A stretch of DNA of 64,000 nucleotides, from NCBI RefSeq assembly GCF_900100365.1, contig NZ_FNKU01000001.1, positions 310,001 through 374,000 on the forward strand. The letters run 5' to 3'. The DNA comes from Pseudomonas cannabina. GTDB taxonomy: Bacteria; Pseudomonadota; Gammaproteobacteria; Pseudomonadales; Pseudomonadaceae. Position 1 is the stretch's first letter. Each line of letters starts with the position of its first letter. Under the pieces are notes generated by a model that did not search any database, was not told where the DNA came from, and worked only from the letters and a program-made list of their open reading frames with translations. Shown one piece after another: positions 34,185 to 43,950 of the stretch. The position numbers and the translations under genes are program-made.

Positions 34185-36568
34185 ACAACTCGCGAATCGG
34201 TGGACCAGGCAGTGTCGAGATCACTCAGACACACCAGCAGCCCGTTGCCACGCCTGGCCCGACCGCCCACCCGAATGCGGTGACGCCAGGTATGCACCCG
34301 CCGCTGACGCTCACGCAGTCACAGTCAGGAACGCACGCAGCCGAAAGCTCCGCCGCCGGCGCGGCGCGCCTCAAAATAGCGGCACGCCACGCGGAACTGT
34401 TAGAGGTGTTTCAGAGTGAGCGGGCGACAGCGCCGGGCAGCGGAGCGCCGATGATCAGCCCGCATGCTGCTTTACTGATTGGTGGCCTGCTGGAATCCGA
34501 AAAGCTGCCGTTTGAAGTTGCCGCAGAACGGTTGTCTCCCGAGCGCTATCAATTGAAACAGTTCCAGGGTTCTGACCTGCAGCAACAGCTGGACAGGTTC
34601 GCGGCGCCTGGTCACGCGCCCGATAAAGCTGAAGTCGGCCAGCTGATCAAAGGTTTTGCCACGTCAGTCGCCGATCAACTGGAGCACTTTCAGCTCATGC
34701 ATGACGCTGCGTCCGCTCCGCAAGGCCCGCATGCCGCCGAAGATCGCGCCGCCCTTGCTGCCAGCCAGACGGCTCTGGGTGGATATGCCGGTCGTGCCAG
34801 CAAAGCAATCGGGGAGGGGCTGAATAACAGTATTGCAACGCTGGATGAGAACATCGTTTTGCTGGATGTCAGGCTGCAAAATCCCGAAGAGGGTGATAAA
34901 GAGGCTCTGCACGCGGACCGGCAGGCACTGGTTGACGCCAAAACCACGCTGGTCGATCTGCAAGCCGACTTCAGCAAATCGCCTGAGGCCAAACGCCTCA
35001 ATTCTGTCGCTGCCCATGCCCGACTGGACAACGTGGTCAGTGATCTGGTCACTGCGCGTAATACCGTGGCTGGCTGGAAGGGTGCAGGCCCGATTGTCGC
35101 CGCCGCGGTTCCGCAGTTTCTCTCGTCAATGACGCACCTGGGCTACGTGCGGTTGTCCACTGCTGATGGAATACGCAATAAGGTGCCGGATGCCAGCAGC
35201 GACGCGAACATGCTCAGAGCAGTGGTCACGGGGATGGTCGCGGGTATTGCCCACGAGACTGTCAACAGCGTGGTGAAACCGGTGTTTCAGGCCGCTTTGC
35301 AAAAGACCGGCCTCAACGAGCGTCTGAACATGGTGCCGATGAAGGCTATTGATACCAACTCGGTCATTCCCGACCCTTTTGAGCTCAAAAACCAGAACGG
35401 TGAGCTGGTCAGAAAAACGCCCGAGGAAGCGACTGAGGACAAAGCGTCCGTCGAAACCCAGCGAGCGATCTTGAATCAGATGAAGGTTCAGGGCTCGTCC
35501 ACTCACCCTGTGGGCGAAATGATAGCGTACAGTGCCTTTGGTGGTTCTCAGGCAGTGCGCCAGATGCTCAACGATATTCACCAGCTCAATGGCCAGACGC
35601 TGAGTGCCCGAGCGCTCGCGTCCGGGTTTGGTGGCGCGGTCTCTGCCAGTTCGCAAACGATCCTGCAATTGAAGTCCACCTACGTTGACCCGCAGGGGCG
35701 CAAGATTCCGGTCTTTACGCCGGACCGAGTCGAAGCCGATCTGGGCAAGGATCTGGCGAAAGGTATGAACCTGCTCGATCCGTCGGTGCGTGCTACGTTT
35801 TACAGCAAGGCGATATCGGGTGTGCAGAGCTCTGCACTGACCTCAGCCCTGCCGCCAGTGACAACCTTGCCGAAGGGGGCAAGCGGCACGCTCAGTGCGG
35901 GAACGATCGTGCGCAACATGACCCTGGCGGCAACCGGGTCGATTTCCTATCTTTCGACCCTGTATGCCAATCAGTCGGTGGCGGGTGAGGCCAAGGCCTT
36001 GAAAGAGGCTGGTCAGGGCGGGGCGACGCCGATGCTCGAGCGCACCGAAACGGCGATGAAAAACATCGTCGATCCAGGCCGGGCTTCGCTGCCGCACACG
36101 TTCCAGCAGACGACGTTAGGAGGTTTTCCGAGAAAGCTGGAAAACGCCTACCATTCGGCCAGAGGTGTACTGCAGGTAGCCTCGCAGTTTGGCGTGGACA
36201 TCGCGCGCGCTGCAGACGGGCTGGCCGCTGACGGCGTGTCGTCATTGCGCAATTCGCTGAAATCGGCAAAGCCGCCTGAAGCACAAAGTCGTCCAGAAGC
36301 GAGTCAGCAGGCAAGCGAGCCCGTCGACGAGTCGTATGTCGAGCTACAAACGCCACGACCTGGCCCGACAGCGCCACGCGCCGAACGGCCGGCACCTGTC
36401 GTCCCGCTCGACGATGCGCAATTGAGTGCGCTGGAAGAAGGTAAGTTGAGGCGTGTAAATCCATCACGCGCCGAACGGCCGTCACCCGTCGTCCCGCTGG
36501 ACGACGCTCAATTGAGCGCGCTGGAAGAAGGTAAGTTGAACCCTGAAGATCGGTCTGTTTCCCGTTGA
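34181..36568 (+). CDS. hopM1: Type III effector HopM1
   Basis: A 795-aa CEL effector that in P. syringae destabilises the plant ARF-GEF MIN7 and, with AvrE, promotes water-soaking. The N-terminal 150 residues are Pro/Thr/Gln-rich with the chaperone-binding region; helical stretches follow (about 240-640). The hydrophobic segment GMVAGIAHETVNSVVKPVF and the tract LAATGSISYLSTLY are HopM1-like. It is longer than the roughly 712 residues I recall for DC3000, partly because of a C-terminal tail with two repeats of VVPLDDAQLSALEEGKL. It is encoded directly after ShcM. Confidence 0.95.
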   Translation: MNNSRIGGPGSVEITQTHQQPVATPGPTAHPNAVTPGMHPPLTLTQSQSGTHAAESSAAGAARLKIAARHAELLEVFQSERATAPGSGAPMISPHAALLIGGLLESEKLPFEVAAERLSPERYQLKQFQGSDLQQQLDRFAAPGHAPDKAEVGQLIKGFATSVADQLEHFQLMHDAASAPQGPHAAEDRAALAASQTALGGYAGRASKAIGEGLNNSIATLDENIVLLDVRLQNPEEGDKEALHADRQALVDAKTTLVDLQADFSKSPEAKRLNSVAAHARLDNVVSDLVTARNTVAGWKGAGPIVAAAVPQFLSSMTHLGYVRLSTADGIRNKVPDASSDANMLRAVVTGMVAGIAHETVNSVVKPVFQAALQKTGLNERLNMVPMKAIDTNSVIPDPFELKNQNGELVRKTPEEATEDKASVETQRAILNQMKVQGSSTHPVGEMIAYSAFGGSQAVRQMLNDIHQLNGQTLSARALASGFGGAVSASSQTILQLKSTYVDPQGRKIPVFTPDRVEADLGKDLAKGMNLLDPSVRATFYSKAISGVQSSALTSALPPVTTLPKGASGTLSAGTIVRNMTLAATGSISYLSTLYANQSVAGEAKALKEAGQGGATPMLERTETAMKNIVDPGRASLPHTFQQTTLGGFPRKLENAYHSARGVLQVASQFGVDIARAADGLAADGVSSLRNSLKSAKPPEAQSRPEASQQASEPVDESYVELQTPRPGPTAPRAERPAPVVPLDDAQLSALEEGKLRRVNPSRAERPSPVVPLDDAQLSALEEGKLNPEDRSVSR
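36377..36538 (+). repeat. 90-bp tandem repeat at the hopM1 3-prime end
   Basis: Two 72-bp units (36377-36448 and 36467-36538, period 90 bp) encode 24 residues that differ only at one position (Ala/Ser): RAERP, A or S, then PVVPLDDAQLSALEEGKL. A sequence of the form RRVNPS links them. Confidence 0.9.
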
Positions 36569-36643
36569 CCCCACCGCCGGACACAGGTCGCAGCGGCCTG
36601 TTGTCCGGCCATTCCGACCGTTTTATTTTAAAGGACTACAACG

Positions 36644-37033
36644 ATGCAAACCTTGCGACCTGACTTCTCGCGCTTCATCAATGCACTGGGTGCCCAACTG
36701 GGGACTTCGCTGACCTTGCAGAACGGTGTGTGCGCCCTTAACGACGCTCAGGACAACGAAGCCGCAGTCATCGAGTTGCCCGAACACAGCGAGATGGTGG
36801 TCTTTCATTGTCGTGTCGGGCGTTGCCCCGAACGCGCAGCCGATCTGCAGCGCTTGCTGAGTCTGAACTTCGACGTCGCCCGTTTGCATGGCTGCTGGTT
36901 TGCGGTCGATCAGGGCGATGTACGCCTGTGTGCGCAACGTGAGCTGGTGTCGCTGGATGAGTCATCATTCTGTGACGTGACACGTGGGTTTATTGTTCAG
37001 GCACAAGAAGCTCGCACATTTCTGCACGCTTGA
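36644..37033 (+). CDS. shcE: Type III chaperone ShcE (AvrF)
   Basis: A 129-aa acidic chaperone for AvrE, formerly AvrF. It has the class I pattern of an N-terminal helix (LRPDFSRFINALGAQLG), strands (SLTLQNGVCALND, EMVVFHCRVGR) and a C-terminal helix. It follows hopM1 by 75 bp in the same direction and converges with avrE, the arrangement of the avrE locus in P. syringae. AAAGGA lies upstream of the ATG. Transcription probably continues from the shcM-hopM1 promoter. Confidence 0.92.
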   Translation: MQTLRPDFSRFINALGAQLGTSLTLQNGVCALNDAQDNEAAVIELPEHSEMVVFHCRVGRCPERAADLQRLLSLNFDVARLHGCWFAVDQGDVRLCAQRELVSLDESSFCDVTRGFIVQAQEARTFLHA

Positions 37034-37037
37034 GGAT

Positions 37038-37064
37038 AAAAAAAGCGCCGCTCATGGCGGCGCT
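37038..37064 (-). terminator. Terminator of avrE
   Basis: An 8-bp stem, AGCGCCGC and GCGGCGCT with a TCATG loop, has a run of seven A on its left, which reads as a T-run for the minus-strand avrE transcript. It sits between shcE and avrE. Confidence 0.85.
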
Positions 37065-37081
37065 TCACGAGCCTTCCGTGA

Positions 37082-40000
37082 TCAGCTTTTCAGTTCGAAC
37101 CCTTCCTGCTTCAGTTTTTCAGCCGCGTCCTTGAGTGAAGCCGAGGGCCGCGACAGCTCGCCGTCGAAGGTGTAACCAATCGGTTTGTCCTGGTCTGCAC
37201 CATAAATGAAGTTGATGCGCCCTAAGGTTTTGGTCACGCTCAGGTTGGCACCGCTGTTGTAACTGACCAGCGGTGTCGGCGACGTGAAGTTTTCTGCCTG
37301 GGTTGCGGTGTGGAATACCACCAGCCGCTTGATCCGCATGTTGTTACGATCTTCCAGCAGGGTGGACAGGTCTTTCTGCGTCATGGTGCCGTCCAGACTG
37401 CCCTCGTCGATGGCGTCGATCATGGAATCCTTGGGCTCCAGACGCACTCGGGCGAGCGTGCCTTCACTGCCTTCCAGTTCCTTGACCATGGCCCTGAGCT
37501 TGGGGTCATTACGCATGAATTCGGCGACCCGCTCGGCATTGCCTGGCGCAGTGGCGTCCCGTACCGAGTCCATGATTTTGGTCATGACGCTTTTCTGGCT
37601 GAGGCCGGAGAGGTTGGTTTTACTGGTCTCGAAACGTGCGTTGTCCAGCACGCTGTGTTTGTTGACCGCCGCTTTGTGCTCGATCGTCGCCCGTTTCAAG
37701 CTGCGCAGCGCCTTGTACTGTTTGTCGTTTTGCGACGATGTGTCTTTGAACAGCTCATTAAGCCCGTCGAGCTGAGCCTGGATGACCTCGGTCGGGTTCT
37801 TGCCGACATAGCGTGCATTGAGAGGGTCGGCCAGTTCCGCCAGTCTGGTTTTCGTGGTGTTGTCCTTGAAGGCTTCTCCCAGGCTCTTGGACAGCTTGGT
37901 CAAACTTTCAGTGGTCAGGGGTTTGGCCACATTGAAGCGAAACTTGACCCTTTTTACAGTCTTTGCTTCGATTGTCGCCGTTCCGGCGATGCCCAAGTTG
38001 TTGGCAGCGGACTGACTGGCCGGTGCCGTGGCGGGCGTAGGAGTCGCGCCGGGCGTAGTAGTCGGGTTGACGTGGCTGGCGCTGATCTGCGCACGTGCCT
38101 GCCCGCCGACCGTCAGGCTGTTGAACCAGCGCGGCCGGTTCTTGCCGCCCTCACGCAGTTCAGTCTTGTCGTTTTTCTGGGTCATTGAATAGTCGGTGTA
38201 TGACATCAGGTTGGCGGTGACATTCGCCGCGATGCCCAAGCGTGCAATGGCGGAAAACGGCGAGCTGCCGCTTTCGGACAGATTGAAACCGACGCGCGCA
38301 TCAGGGCCACCGCCGAGCGTGATATCGGCGTTGAACCGGCGCGCCTCGTAACTCTCGTGGTCAACCGCTTTTTTCAACATTTCCAGCGGGCTCAATTTGC
38401 CTTCGAACAGGTTGTCGACAAACCCGTCGATGTCTTCGTCCGGGATGTTGAACACCACACCGGCGCGTTTGCTCGCGGCGATCGTGCCTGTCAGGTCTCC
38501 GCCGAGGCGCAGGTTGGGCGTCATCTTGCGGTCGTTACCGATATCGACACTTCGGGCTGGATTGTTTTCGTCGAAAAAGCCCGGCCAGAAGTCGTGCCCG
38601 GCACCCACGCCCGCACTGACTGTACCCGCAGCCTCACTTATCAGGTACAGCGTGATACCGCTTTCAGTGCGCTCCGCGTTGAGAATGTAATTGCGGTTAC
38701 CCGTGGCACCCGCAGATGGAAACGGTCCCGCCCCCAGGTCGGAGAGGACGTTGAGCGGGCTGGTGAGGTTGAGGCCGTAGCTGCGTTGCAAGCCGATTTC
38801 GTCGTCACCGTGTTCGAGTTGTTTAAGCATGCTTTTGAACCTGGAAGCGAGTTCTGTCTGGTCCTTGCTACCGGTGGCGGCGCGCATGTTGACGCTGACC
38901 GCATGATCAGGCTTCTTGAATGATTTCAAGAAAGAGTTGACCGCTTCATAACCGCTTTCCAGCCCGGCGTTGTCGGTAAAACCCATGTCCGTGACCTGCT
39001 TGACCGGATTCTCGCCGTAGGTTCTTTCACGCAGTATTGTCAGTTTGTTCTTGAACGTAGTGAGGTCGCGTTGCCGCGGTCGTTCTTCGATCTTGTCCAG
39101 CAGATCGCCCAGCTCTTTCAGTGTCACCAGGTCCAGTGCCAGACGCGCTTTGCTCAGTCCATGATCTTCACGTGCGTCGCGGCGTTGCCCCAACGGGATC
39201 TCGATTTTCGGATGCGTGAGTTTCAGCCCGCTGCGCTTGAGTGTGCTCAGCAGTTTTCCAGTCGGGTTGTCCGCTGAGGGGCTGACCTGGGTCAGGGCGT
39301 CTTGCAGTTCTTTGACCATATCGTGCCCGGAGCTTTTGAAGTTGAGCACAGAGCCCAGTTCTGTAAGCTTCTTGCCCAATTCCCTGCGTGTTGACGGTTT
39401 GGCCAGTTCGCCATGCTGATTGAGCAGACCGTCCGTCTGCCTGAGGTTTTTCACGCTACCGTAGCTTTGACCAATGGCCATCAGCGCGGTGTAGCTATGA
39501 TTTTCCAGCTCGTCGCGAAAGGCTTCCAGGTCCTTGACCAATGTCGCACCCTGGGGCCCCAGATCCAGCCCGGCGATACGCGCTTTCAAATCCTTTCCCG
39601 GAGCCGGTGGTTCTCCTCCGGTTTCATGAATCAGTTCCAGTTGCTTGAACAGCCTCGACTCGCTTTCATACACCTCTTTCAACCCCAGCCGGCCGCGGAA
39701 GCTGTGTTGAATATGGTTGCCGATGTTCTTAATCCAGCGCGGCGGTTCTGCGGTATTTTTGTAAATGTTGGCCCGGATGTATTCGCTGGTGCTGGGACGA
39801 TTGCGTTTTTCCACGCCGCCCGCCCCGAGGACATTGATGTCAGTCTTGACCGTCAGCCCGGTGCCGGGAATACGCCAGGTCTTGTTGGAGCGCTTGATGC
39901 GGGAATGCACGTCGTTCAAGCCGTTCTCTTCCACAGGACGCTGCTTGAACGCTTGCCACTTGCCGTCCTTGAGCTGCATCAGGCCTTGTTCGGGCGCGTC

Positions 40001-42196
40001 CTCGATCTGCGCGCTCAATCGGTTGTCATCGTTGCTGAACAGCGCTTTGACCGGTTGCCCCTGCGGCGTGGCCACCGGCGTCCACTTGCTTTCGAGCAGC
40101 GCCCCGAGCTTGTTTGCTTGCCAGGCGGTTTTGGGCAGACAGAAAAGCCCGCCGGTGCTGGTCCGCGCATAAAGGTTATGCTTTTCGTCCAGCGAGAGTT
40201 CCTTGATATCGCCTTCCAGCCCCGGGAAATCCATTGGCACGGGCGGGTGGTCCTTTTTATGGACGGTCAGAAGGTTCTTGTCATCGAGGGCGAAGAAGCG
40301 CGTGTCGCTGACCATGGCGAATGCGGTGATTACCCGGTCCTCCAGCCCTTCGATTTCTTTGCCCATCTCGACTTTGGTCGAGCGTGCCGTCTGCGCCAGC
40401 GCGGTATTGTGGTCGAAGGCCTGATTGGGATGTTCGGGGGTGACGGTGAGCCGGAGCAGCTTGCCGCCTTTGAGCACATAGGCGTTGCTGTCTGCGCCCC
40501 GTTGCAGGCGGTCAATATCCTTTATCCCGGCGTCTTTCCAGCATTGCGGGGTAGCGTCCCAGCGCTGGATGCGCCCACCGCTCATGCCCACCAGCCCTGC
40601 GCGATCGAGGTTGAGGCGGTTGGCGGGCTCTGGCGCTGTCGGCATGTTCAGGCCACGCGTGTTATCCAGTACCAGCGCGTTGGTCAGGTTCCAGCCGCTT
40701 TCCAGTTTCGATGCCTGCTCGTCGAGCGCGTGCGAGTGGATCTCGCCCTGACGGTTTTTGATCAGCGCATGCACTCGGCCATCATCCCCGTTGATAAACC
40801 CGGTGACGCTGTTATGGCCGCCCATCGCTTGACCTGCCAAGGTGTAATGGGTCCGCTCGGGCATCAGGCGCAACGTCGGTTCATTTTTTTCGAAGGCGTT
40901 GCGGTCGGCGCTGTAAAGCCTGCCCTGATTGTCGGCAACAAACAGCTTGTTGGCACTCAGCCCGATTGCCACGGCTTGCGCAAGGCCGTGATCGAGCTCC
41001 AGGGTTTTGGTCTTTTTCGGCGTCAGGCTGCCGATCACCGGGCTCATGTCAGTCAACAGAACCGCCTGAGTCTCCTTGCCGCTGAGCAACGCCGCGGTGT
41101 TGTCTGGTGCCACCGAGAATGCAGCGAGCTCTTTGACCTCGACATGCGGCATGAACGGGCTGGAGAGGTCGACGAGCACGTCATCGCTTTTTGCGTAAAC
41201 CGAGCCATTACCCCCGGTTGCCAGGCTATTGAAGGCAATCTCTTCCGTATGTTCCGGCGCTTTCCAGCGGGCGCTTGTCGGGTCGAACTGGTACAGCCGG
41301 TCTTCATGTACGCGCAGCCGGTCGCCACTGCTGGTCTGGTATACATCGGTGATATGGGCGAAATGTGCCTTGCCGGGTAATTCCAGGCTATTGCGTCCCC
41401 TAGGGGCGTCGATGTGGATATGGTCGCCGACACGCTGCATGTCTACGGCCGGCGGTTTGTTTGCTTCTACCGCGAGGGTTGCCGTGCTGCTACGAATCAA
41501 CGCCAGCGAGCTGTCGTCCTGCTCCAGGTGCAGCAAATGCCCATTGGATTGCAACAGTTGGTGTCCCTGTACGCCTTGCTGACTCTGGCAAGCCAGATAG
41601 GTTTGTCCTGATTTAGTGAGAATGTCGCTCAGCAGCGGTGCCATGCCGGGCGTGTCGAAGGTGGAGAAGTCGGGCTTGCCATCAGCACCCAATTGAATAG
41701 TGCCTTGGGGTGGCGCGTTGCGCACCAGTTGCTCGTCCTTGAATTCGAAACGACCGCCATCGCTACGCTGCAGGCGAGGTCCCTGAGTTGAGGACGGTTC
41801 AATCGGGTCATCCGCTTTGGTTCCGGAACTGCTTGCCTCATCAGGCCTGGTGGCCCGCAATGACTTACCTGTGTCATCGGTGCCTCGATGACTGCTGCCG
41901 GGCAGGCGAGATTCGCGAAGATCATTTTTTACTGTTTGCCCATTCGACGTGGGCGGTACGGTTCTGGTGTTTCTGGCAGGGGGAGAGGTGGCAGGCGCCT
42001 GGCGAGGCGCTTTGGCTTTCTGAAACAGCTTTCCGGCTTTTTGAAATATCCGTTTACCGACACTTCCCAGCGAGTGCGAGGCGCGCTGGGTAGGCTGTTC
42101 GGTCCGCTGCTGCAGGTTGGCGGGGTTGCGAATGTCCGCTGTTGCTGGTTGCTGGATTACGTTTCCGGTGTTCCGGTTGGCCGTCGATACCTGCAC
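37082..42196 (-). CDS. avrE1: Type III effector AvrE
   Basis: A 1704-aa effector of the AvrE family, the core CEL effector; AvrE proteins act at the plant plasma membrane, and channel-forming activity in water-soaking has been reported. The N-terminal about 200 residues are low-complexity. A middle part with propeller-like units contains a WxxxE motif (WKAPE). A large C-terminal part ends GYTFDGELSRPSASLKDAAE..GFELKS, nearly as in DC3000. The best start is GTG 42196 with AAGGAG 7 nt upstream, aligning with the DC3000 start; an ATG at 42292 is upstream of the promoter. It is shorter than the about 1795 residues recalled for DC3000, mostly in the N-terminus. Chaperone ShcE is encoded convergently. 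Confidence 0.95.
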   Translation of the reverse strand: MQVSTANRNTGNVIQQPATADIRNPANLQQRTEQPTQRASHSLGSVGKRIFQKAGKLFQKAKAPRQAPATSPPARNTRTVPPTSNGQTVKNDLRESRLPGSSHRGTDDTGKSLRATRPDEASSSGTKADDPIEPSSTQGPRLQRSDGGRFEFKDEQLVRNAPPQGTIQLGADGKPDFSTFDTPGMAPLLSDILTKSGQTYLACQSQQGVQGHQLLQSNGHLLHLEQDDSSLALIRSSTATLAVEANKPPAVDMQRVGDHIHIDAPRGRNSLELPGKAHFAHITDVYQTSSGDRLRVHEDRLYQFDPTSARWKAPEHTEEIAFNSLATGGNGSVYAKSDDVLVDLSSPFMPHVEVKELAAFSVAPDNTAALLSGKETQAVLLTDMSPVIGSLTPKKTKTLELDHGLAQAVAIGLSANKLFVADNQGRLYSADRNAFEKNEPTLRLMPERTHYTLAGQAMGGHNSVTGFINGDDGRVHALIKNRQGEIHSHALDEQASKLESGWNLTNALVLDNTRGLNMPTAPEPANRLNLDRAGLVGMSGGRIQRWDATPQCWKDAGIKDIDRLQRGADSNAYVLKGGKLLRLTVTPEHPNQAFDHNTALAQTARSTKVEMGKEIEGLEDRVITAFAMVSDTRFFALDDKNLLTVHKKDHPPVPMDFPGLEGDIKELSLDEKHNLYARTSTGGLFCLPKTAWQANKLGALLESKWTPVATPQGQPVKALFSNDDNRLSAQIEDAPEQGLMQLKDGKWQAFKQRPVEENGLNDVHSRIKRSNKTWRIPGTGLTVKTDINVLGAGGVEKRNRPSTSEYIRANIYKNTAEPPRWIKNIGNHIQHSFRGRLGLKEVYESESRLFKQLELIHETGGEPPAPGKDLKARIAGLDLGPQGATLVKDLEAFRDELENHSYTALMAIGQSYGSVKNLRQTDGLLNQHGELAKPSTRRELGKKLTELGSVLNFKSSGHDMVKELQDALTQVSPSADNPTGKLLSTLKRSGLKLTHPKIEIPLGQRRDAREDHGLSKARLALDLVTLKELGDLLDKIEERPRQRDLTTFKNKLTILRERTYGENPVKQVTDMGFTDNAGLESGYEAVNSFLKSFKKPDHAVSVNMRAATGSKDQTELASRFKSMLKQLEHGDDEIGLQRSYGLNLTSPLNVLSDLGAGPFPSAGATGNRNYILNAERTESGITLYLISEAAGTVSAGVGAGHDFWPGFFDENNPARSVDIGNDRKMTPNLRLGGDLTGTIAASKRAGVVFNIPDEDIDGFVDNLFEGKLSPLEMLKKAVDHESYEARRFNADITLGGGPDARVGFNLSESGSSPFSAIARLGIAANVTANLMSYTDYSMTQKNDKTELREGGKNRPRWFNSLTVGGQARAQISASHVNPTTTPGATPTPATAPASQSAANNLGIAGTATIEAKTVKRVKFRFNVAKPLTTESLTKLSKSLGEAFKDNTTKTRLAELADPLNARYVGKNPTEVIQAQLDGLNELFKDTSSQNDKQYKALRSLKRATIEHKAAVNKHSVLDNARFETSKTNLSGLSQKSVMTKIMDSVRDATAPGNAERVAEFMRNDPKLRAMVKELEGSEGTLARVRLEPKDSMIDAIDEGSLDGTMTQKDLSTLLEDRNNMRIKRLVVFHTATQAENFTSPTPLVSYNSGANLSVTKTLGRINFIYGADQDKPIGYTFDGELSRPSASLKDAAEKLKQEGFELKS

Positions 42197-42262
42197 GGTG
42201 AATCTCCTTGTCCTTTGCTGCCAAGCGATGGCGAGGTGAATCCTGAAAAATCCTTCATCAAC

Positions 42263-42290
42263 TGGGTGTCGCGAGATGACTGGCGGTTCC
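42263..42290 (-). promoter_or_regulatory. hrp box of avrE
   Basis: On the minus strand: GGAACC, 15 nt, then ACACCCA, with one mismatch (first C) to CCACNNA. It lies 67 bp upstream of the avrE GTG start. Confidence 0.82.
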
Positions 42291-42354
42291 ACAGAAATGC
42301 ACTCGGCTGAAATGTTTCAGCAAAAAGGTTTTAGCGTGGATATTGACTGCATTG

Positions 42355-42382
42355 GGAACCGGAATGGCGAGCGCGCCACGTA
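42355..42382 (+). promoter_or_regulatory. hrp box of hrpH
   Basis: GGAACC, 15 nt, then CCACGTA: a perfect HrpL consensus. It ends 29 bp before the chosen hrpH ATG, which rules out the upstream in-frame ATGs. Confidence 0.9.
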
Positions 42383-42411
42383 GGGTGGACACGCACAGGA
42401 CATTCCCGCCA

Positions 42412-43950
42412 ATGCCAGCCGCTCTCTTTCACAGTTCCAGCCCTCGCTTGCTGGCTCGCTCGGTTCAAATCGCCGTGCTGGCTTTGGGCTCGCTGTGTGT
42501 GGGCTGTCAGTCAGTCGACTACTACCAGGCGCGTTATGACCGCGCGCCGCGCCTGGTCGCAGGGTTGGTGTATGGCGCGCCTGATGCGCAAGCCGATGCT
42601 GGCCTGCCGGCGGTTTCCGACATGCCCGCTTACAGCGGCGAGGACGTCTGGCAACGGCTCGCTGAACGTTGCCGATTGCTCGACGGGCAGGGCGTCAATG
42701 AGCGGATAATCCGTCAGCGTGACTGGCTGCTGAGTAATCGGGGATTTGTGAGCGGTGCCAGCGGTCGCGCCGGTCCTTATCTGCACTTCATTGTCGAGCG
42801 TCTGGATGAGCGCAGAATGCCAATGGAGCTGGCGCTGTTGCCGATGATCGAAAGTTCCTACAACCCCATGGCCAACTCACCGGCCGCGGCGGCGGGCCTG
42901 TGGCAGTTCATTCCTTCTACCGGGCGGCAATTCAACCTGTCTCAAAGTGCCACCTACGACGCGCGTCGGGACGTGGTGGCCTCCAGCAATGCGGCGATGG
43001 ATTACCTGACCCGCCTGCATGCGCAATTCGATAATGACTGGCTGCTGGCGCTCGCGGCGTATAACGCCGGCGAGGGCACCGTCGGGCGAGCCATTGAAGC
43101 CAACCGACGACGCGGCCTGCCGGTTGATTACTGGCACCTGAACTTGCCGAAGGAAACCCAGGATTACGTACCGCGTCTGCTCGCGCTGTCGCTGTTGGTA
43201 CGCAACCCTGGCGCCTACGGTGTAAAGCTCACCCCGGTCGCCAACGCGCCTTATTTCGATGTGGTTCAGCTTAACCATTCGGTGGACCTCACCCAGCTCG
43301 CCGCTACTACAGGCGTCGATGAAGCCCAACTGGTACGACTCAACCCGGCTTTCTTGCGGAAAAAAACGCCGGAGGGCCCCGGACGTTTGCTGATCCCCAA
43401 GGCCCACAAGCAGATTCTGACAGCGGGTATCGAGCGTATTACGGGGGAGGCGCCTGCCACAATCGCCATGCCTCAAAGCGCTGGAAAACGAGCAGTCGAG
43501 CGCTTGCCGTCGCCCGCGCCCGTTCAGGTGGCCGAACGTCAGCCATTGCCCGCGCCAGTCCAGGTGGCTGAACGCCAACCGCTGCCTGAACCCGTGGCGG
43601 TGGTCATAAAAGAACCTGTGCCAAAGCCTCCGCAAGCCGAGCAGCCCGCACAAGCTGCCGAGCAGCCACCCTCGTCCAGGCCGACGGAGCCCGTGCAGAT
43701 TGCCGAGCAGACACCACCGCCCAAGCCTGTGGAGTCTGAACAGGTCGCGGAGCATCCGGCGCCTCCTCAAGCCACCTCGCTGGCATCGCAAACCGACAAC
43801 GATCAGGTACCGACCTTGATACGAAAAGGCCGACTGTATTATGACCGTTCGTCGCCACGTAAACGCGAGGAGTACGAAAACCGCAATGGCCCGCGCGAGC
43901 TGCCCAGTGGCCCGAGACTCGTGGTTTACGCAAGTGACACACGCCAATAA
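42412..43950 (+). CDS. hrpH: Lytic transglycosylase HrpH (CEL ORF1)
   Basis: A 512-aa SLT-type murein lytic transglycosylase that helps T3SS assembly or translocation across peptidoglycan; in DC3000 it can itself be secreted. The start 42412 gives a hydrophobic N-terminus ending LGSLCVGC, a possible but atypical lipobox. The catalytic domain (about 115-270) has the Glu in LLPMIESSYNP and the motif AAAAGLWQFIPSTG, then YNAGEGTVGRAI. Residues about 365-460 form a Pro/Glu-rich linker with repeats of PVQVAERQPLP. A conserved C-terminal tail reads VPTLIRKGRLYYDRSS. It lies between avrE and hrpR. Confidence 0.93.
   Translation: MPAALFHSSSPRLLARSVQIAVLALGSLCVGCQSVDYYQARYDRAPRLVAGLVYGAPDAQADAGLPAVSDMPAYSGEDVWQRLAERCRLLDGQGVNERIIRQRDWLLSNRGFVSGASGRAGPYLHFIVERLDERRMPMELALLPMIESSYNPMANSPAAAAGLWQFIPSTGRQFNLSQSATYDARRDVVASSNAAMDYLTRLHAQFDNDWLLALAAYNAGEGTVGRAIEANRRRGLPVDYWHLNLPKETQDYVPRLLALSLLVRNPGAYGVKLTPVANAPYFDVVQLNHSVDLTQLAATTGVDEAQLVRLNPAFLRKKTPEGPGRLLIPKAHKQILTAGIERITGEAPATIAMPQSAGKRAVERLPSPAPVQVAERQPLPAPVQVAERQPLPEPVAVVIKEPVPKPPQAEQPAQAAEQPPSSRPTEPVQIAEQTPPPKPVESEQVAEHPAPPQATSLASQTDNDQVPTLIRKGRLYYDRSSPRKREEYENRNGPRELPSGPRLVVYASDTRQ

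Noticed and set aside
39413..41380. 655-codon open frame on the plus strand inside avrE
   Set aside because: Antisense to AvrE, rich in Val/Gly/His/Gln without domains; caused by the high GC third positions of the avrE codons.
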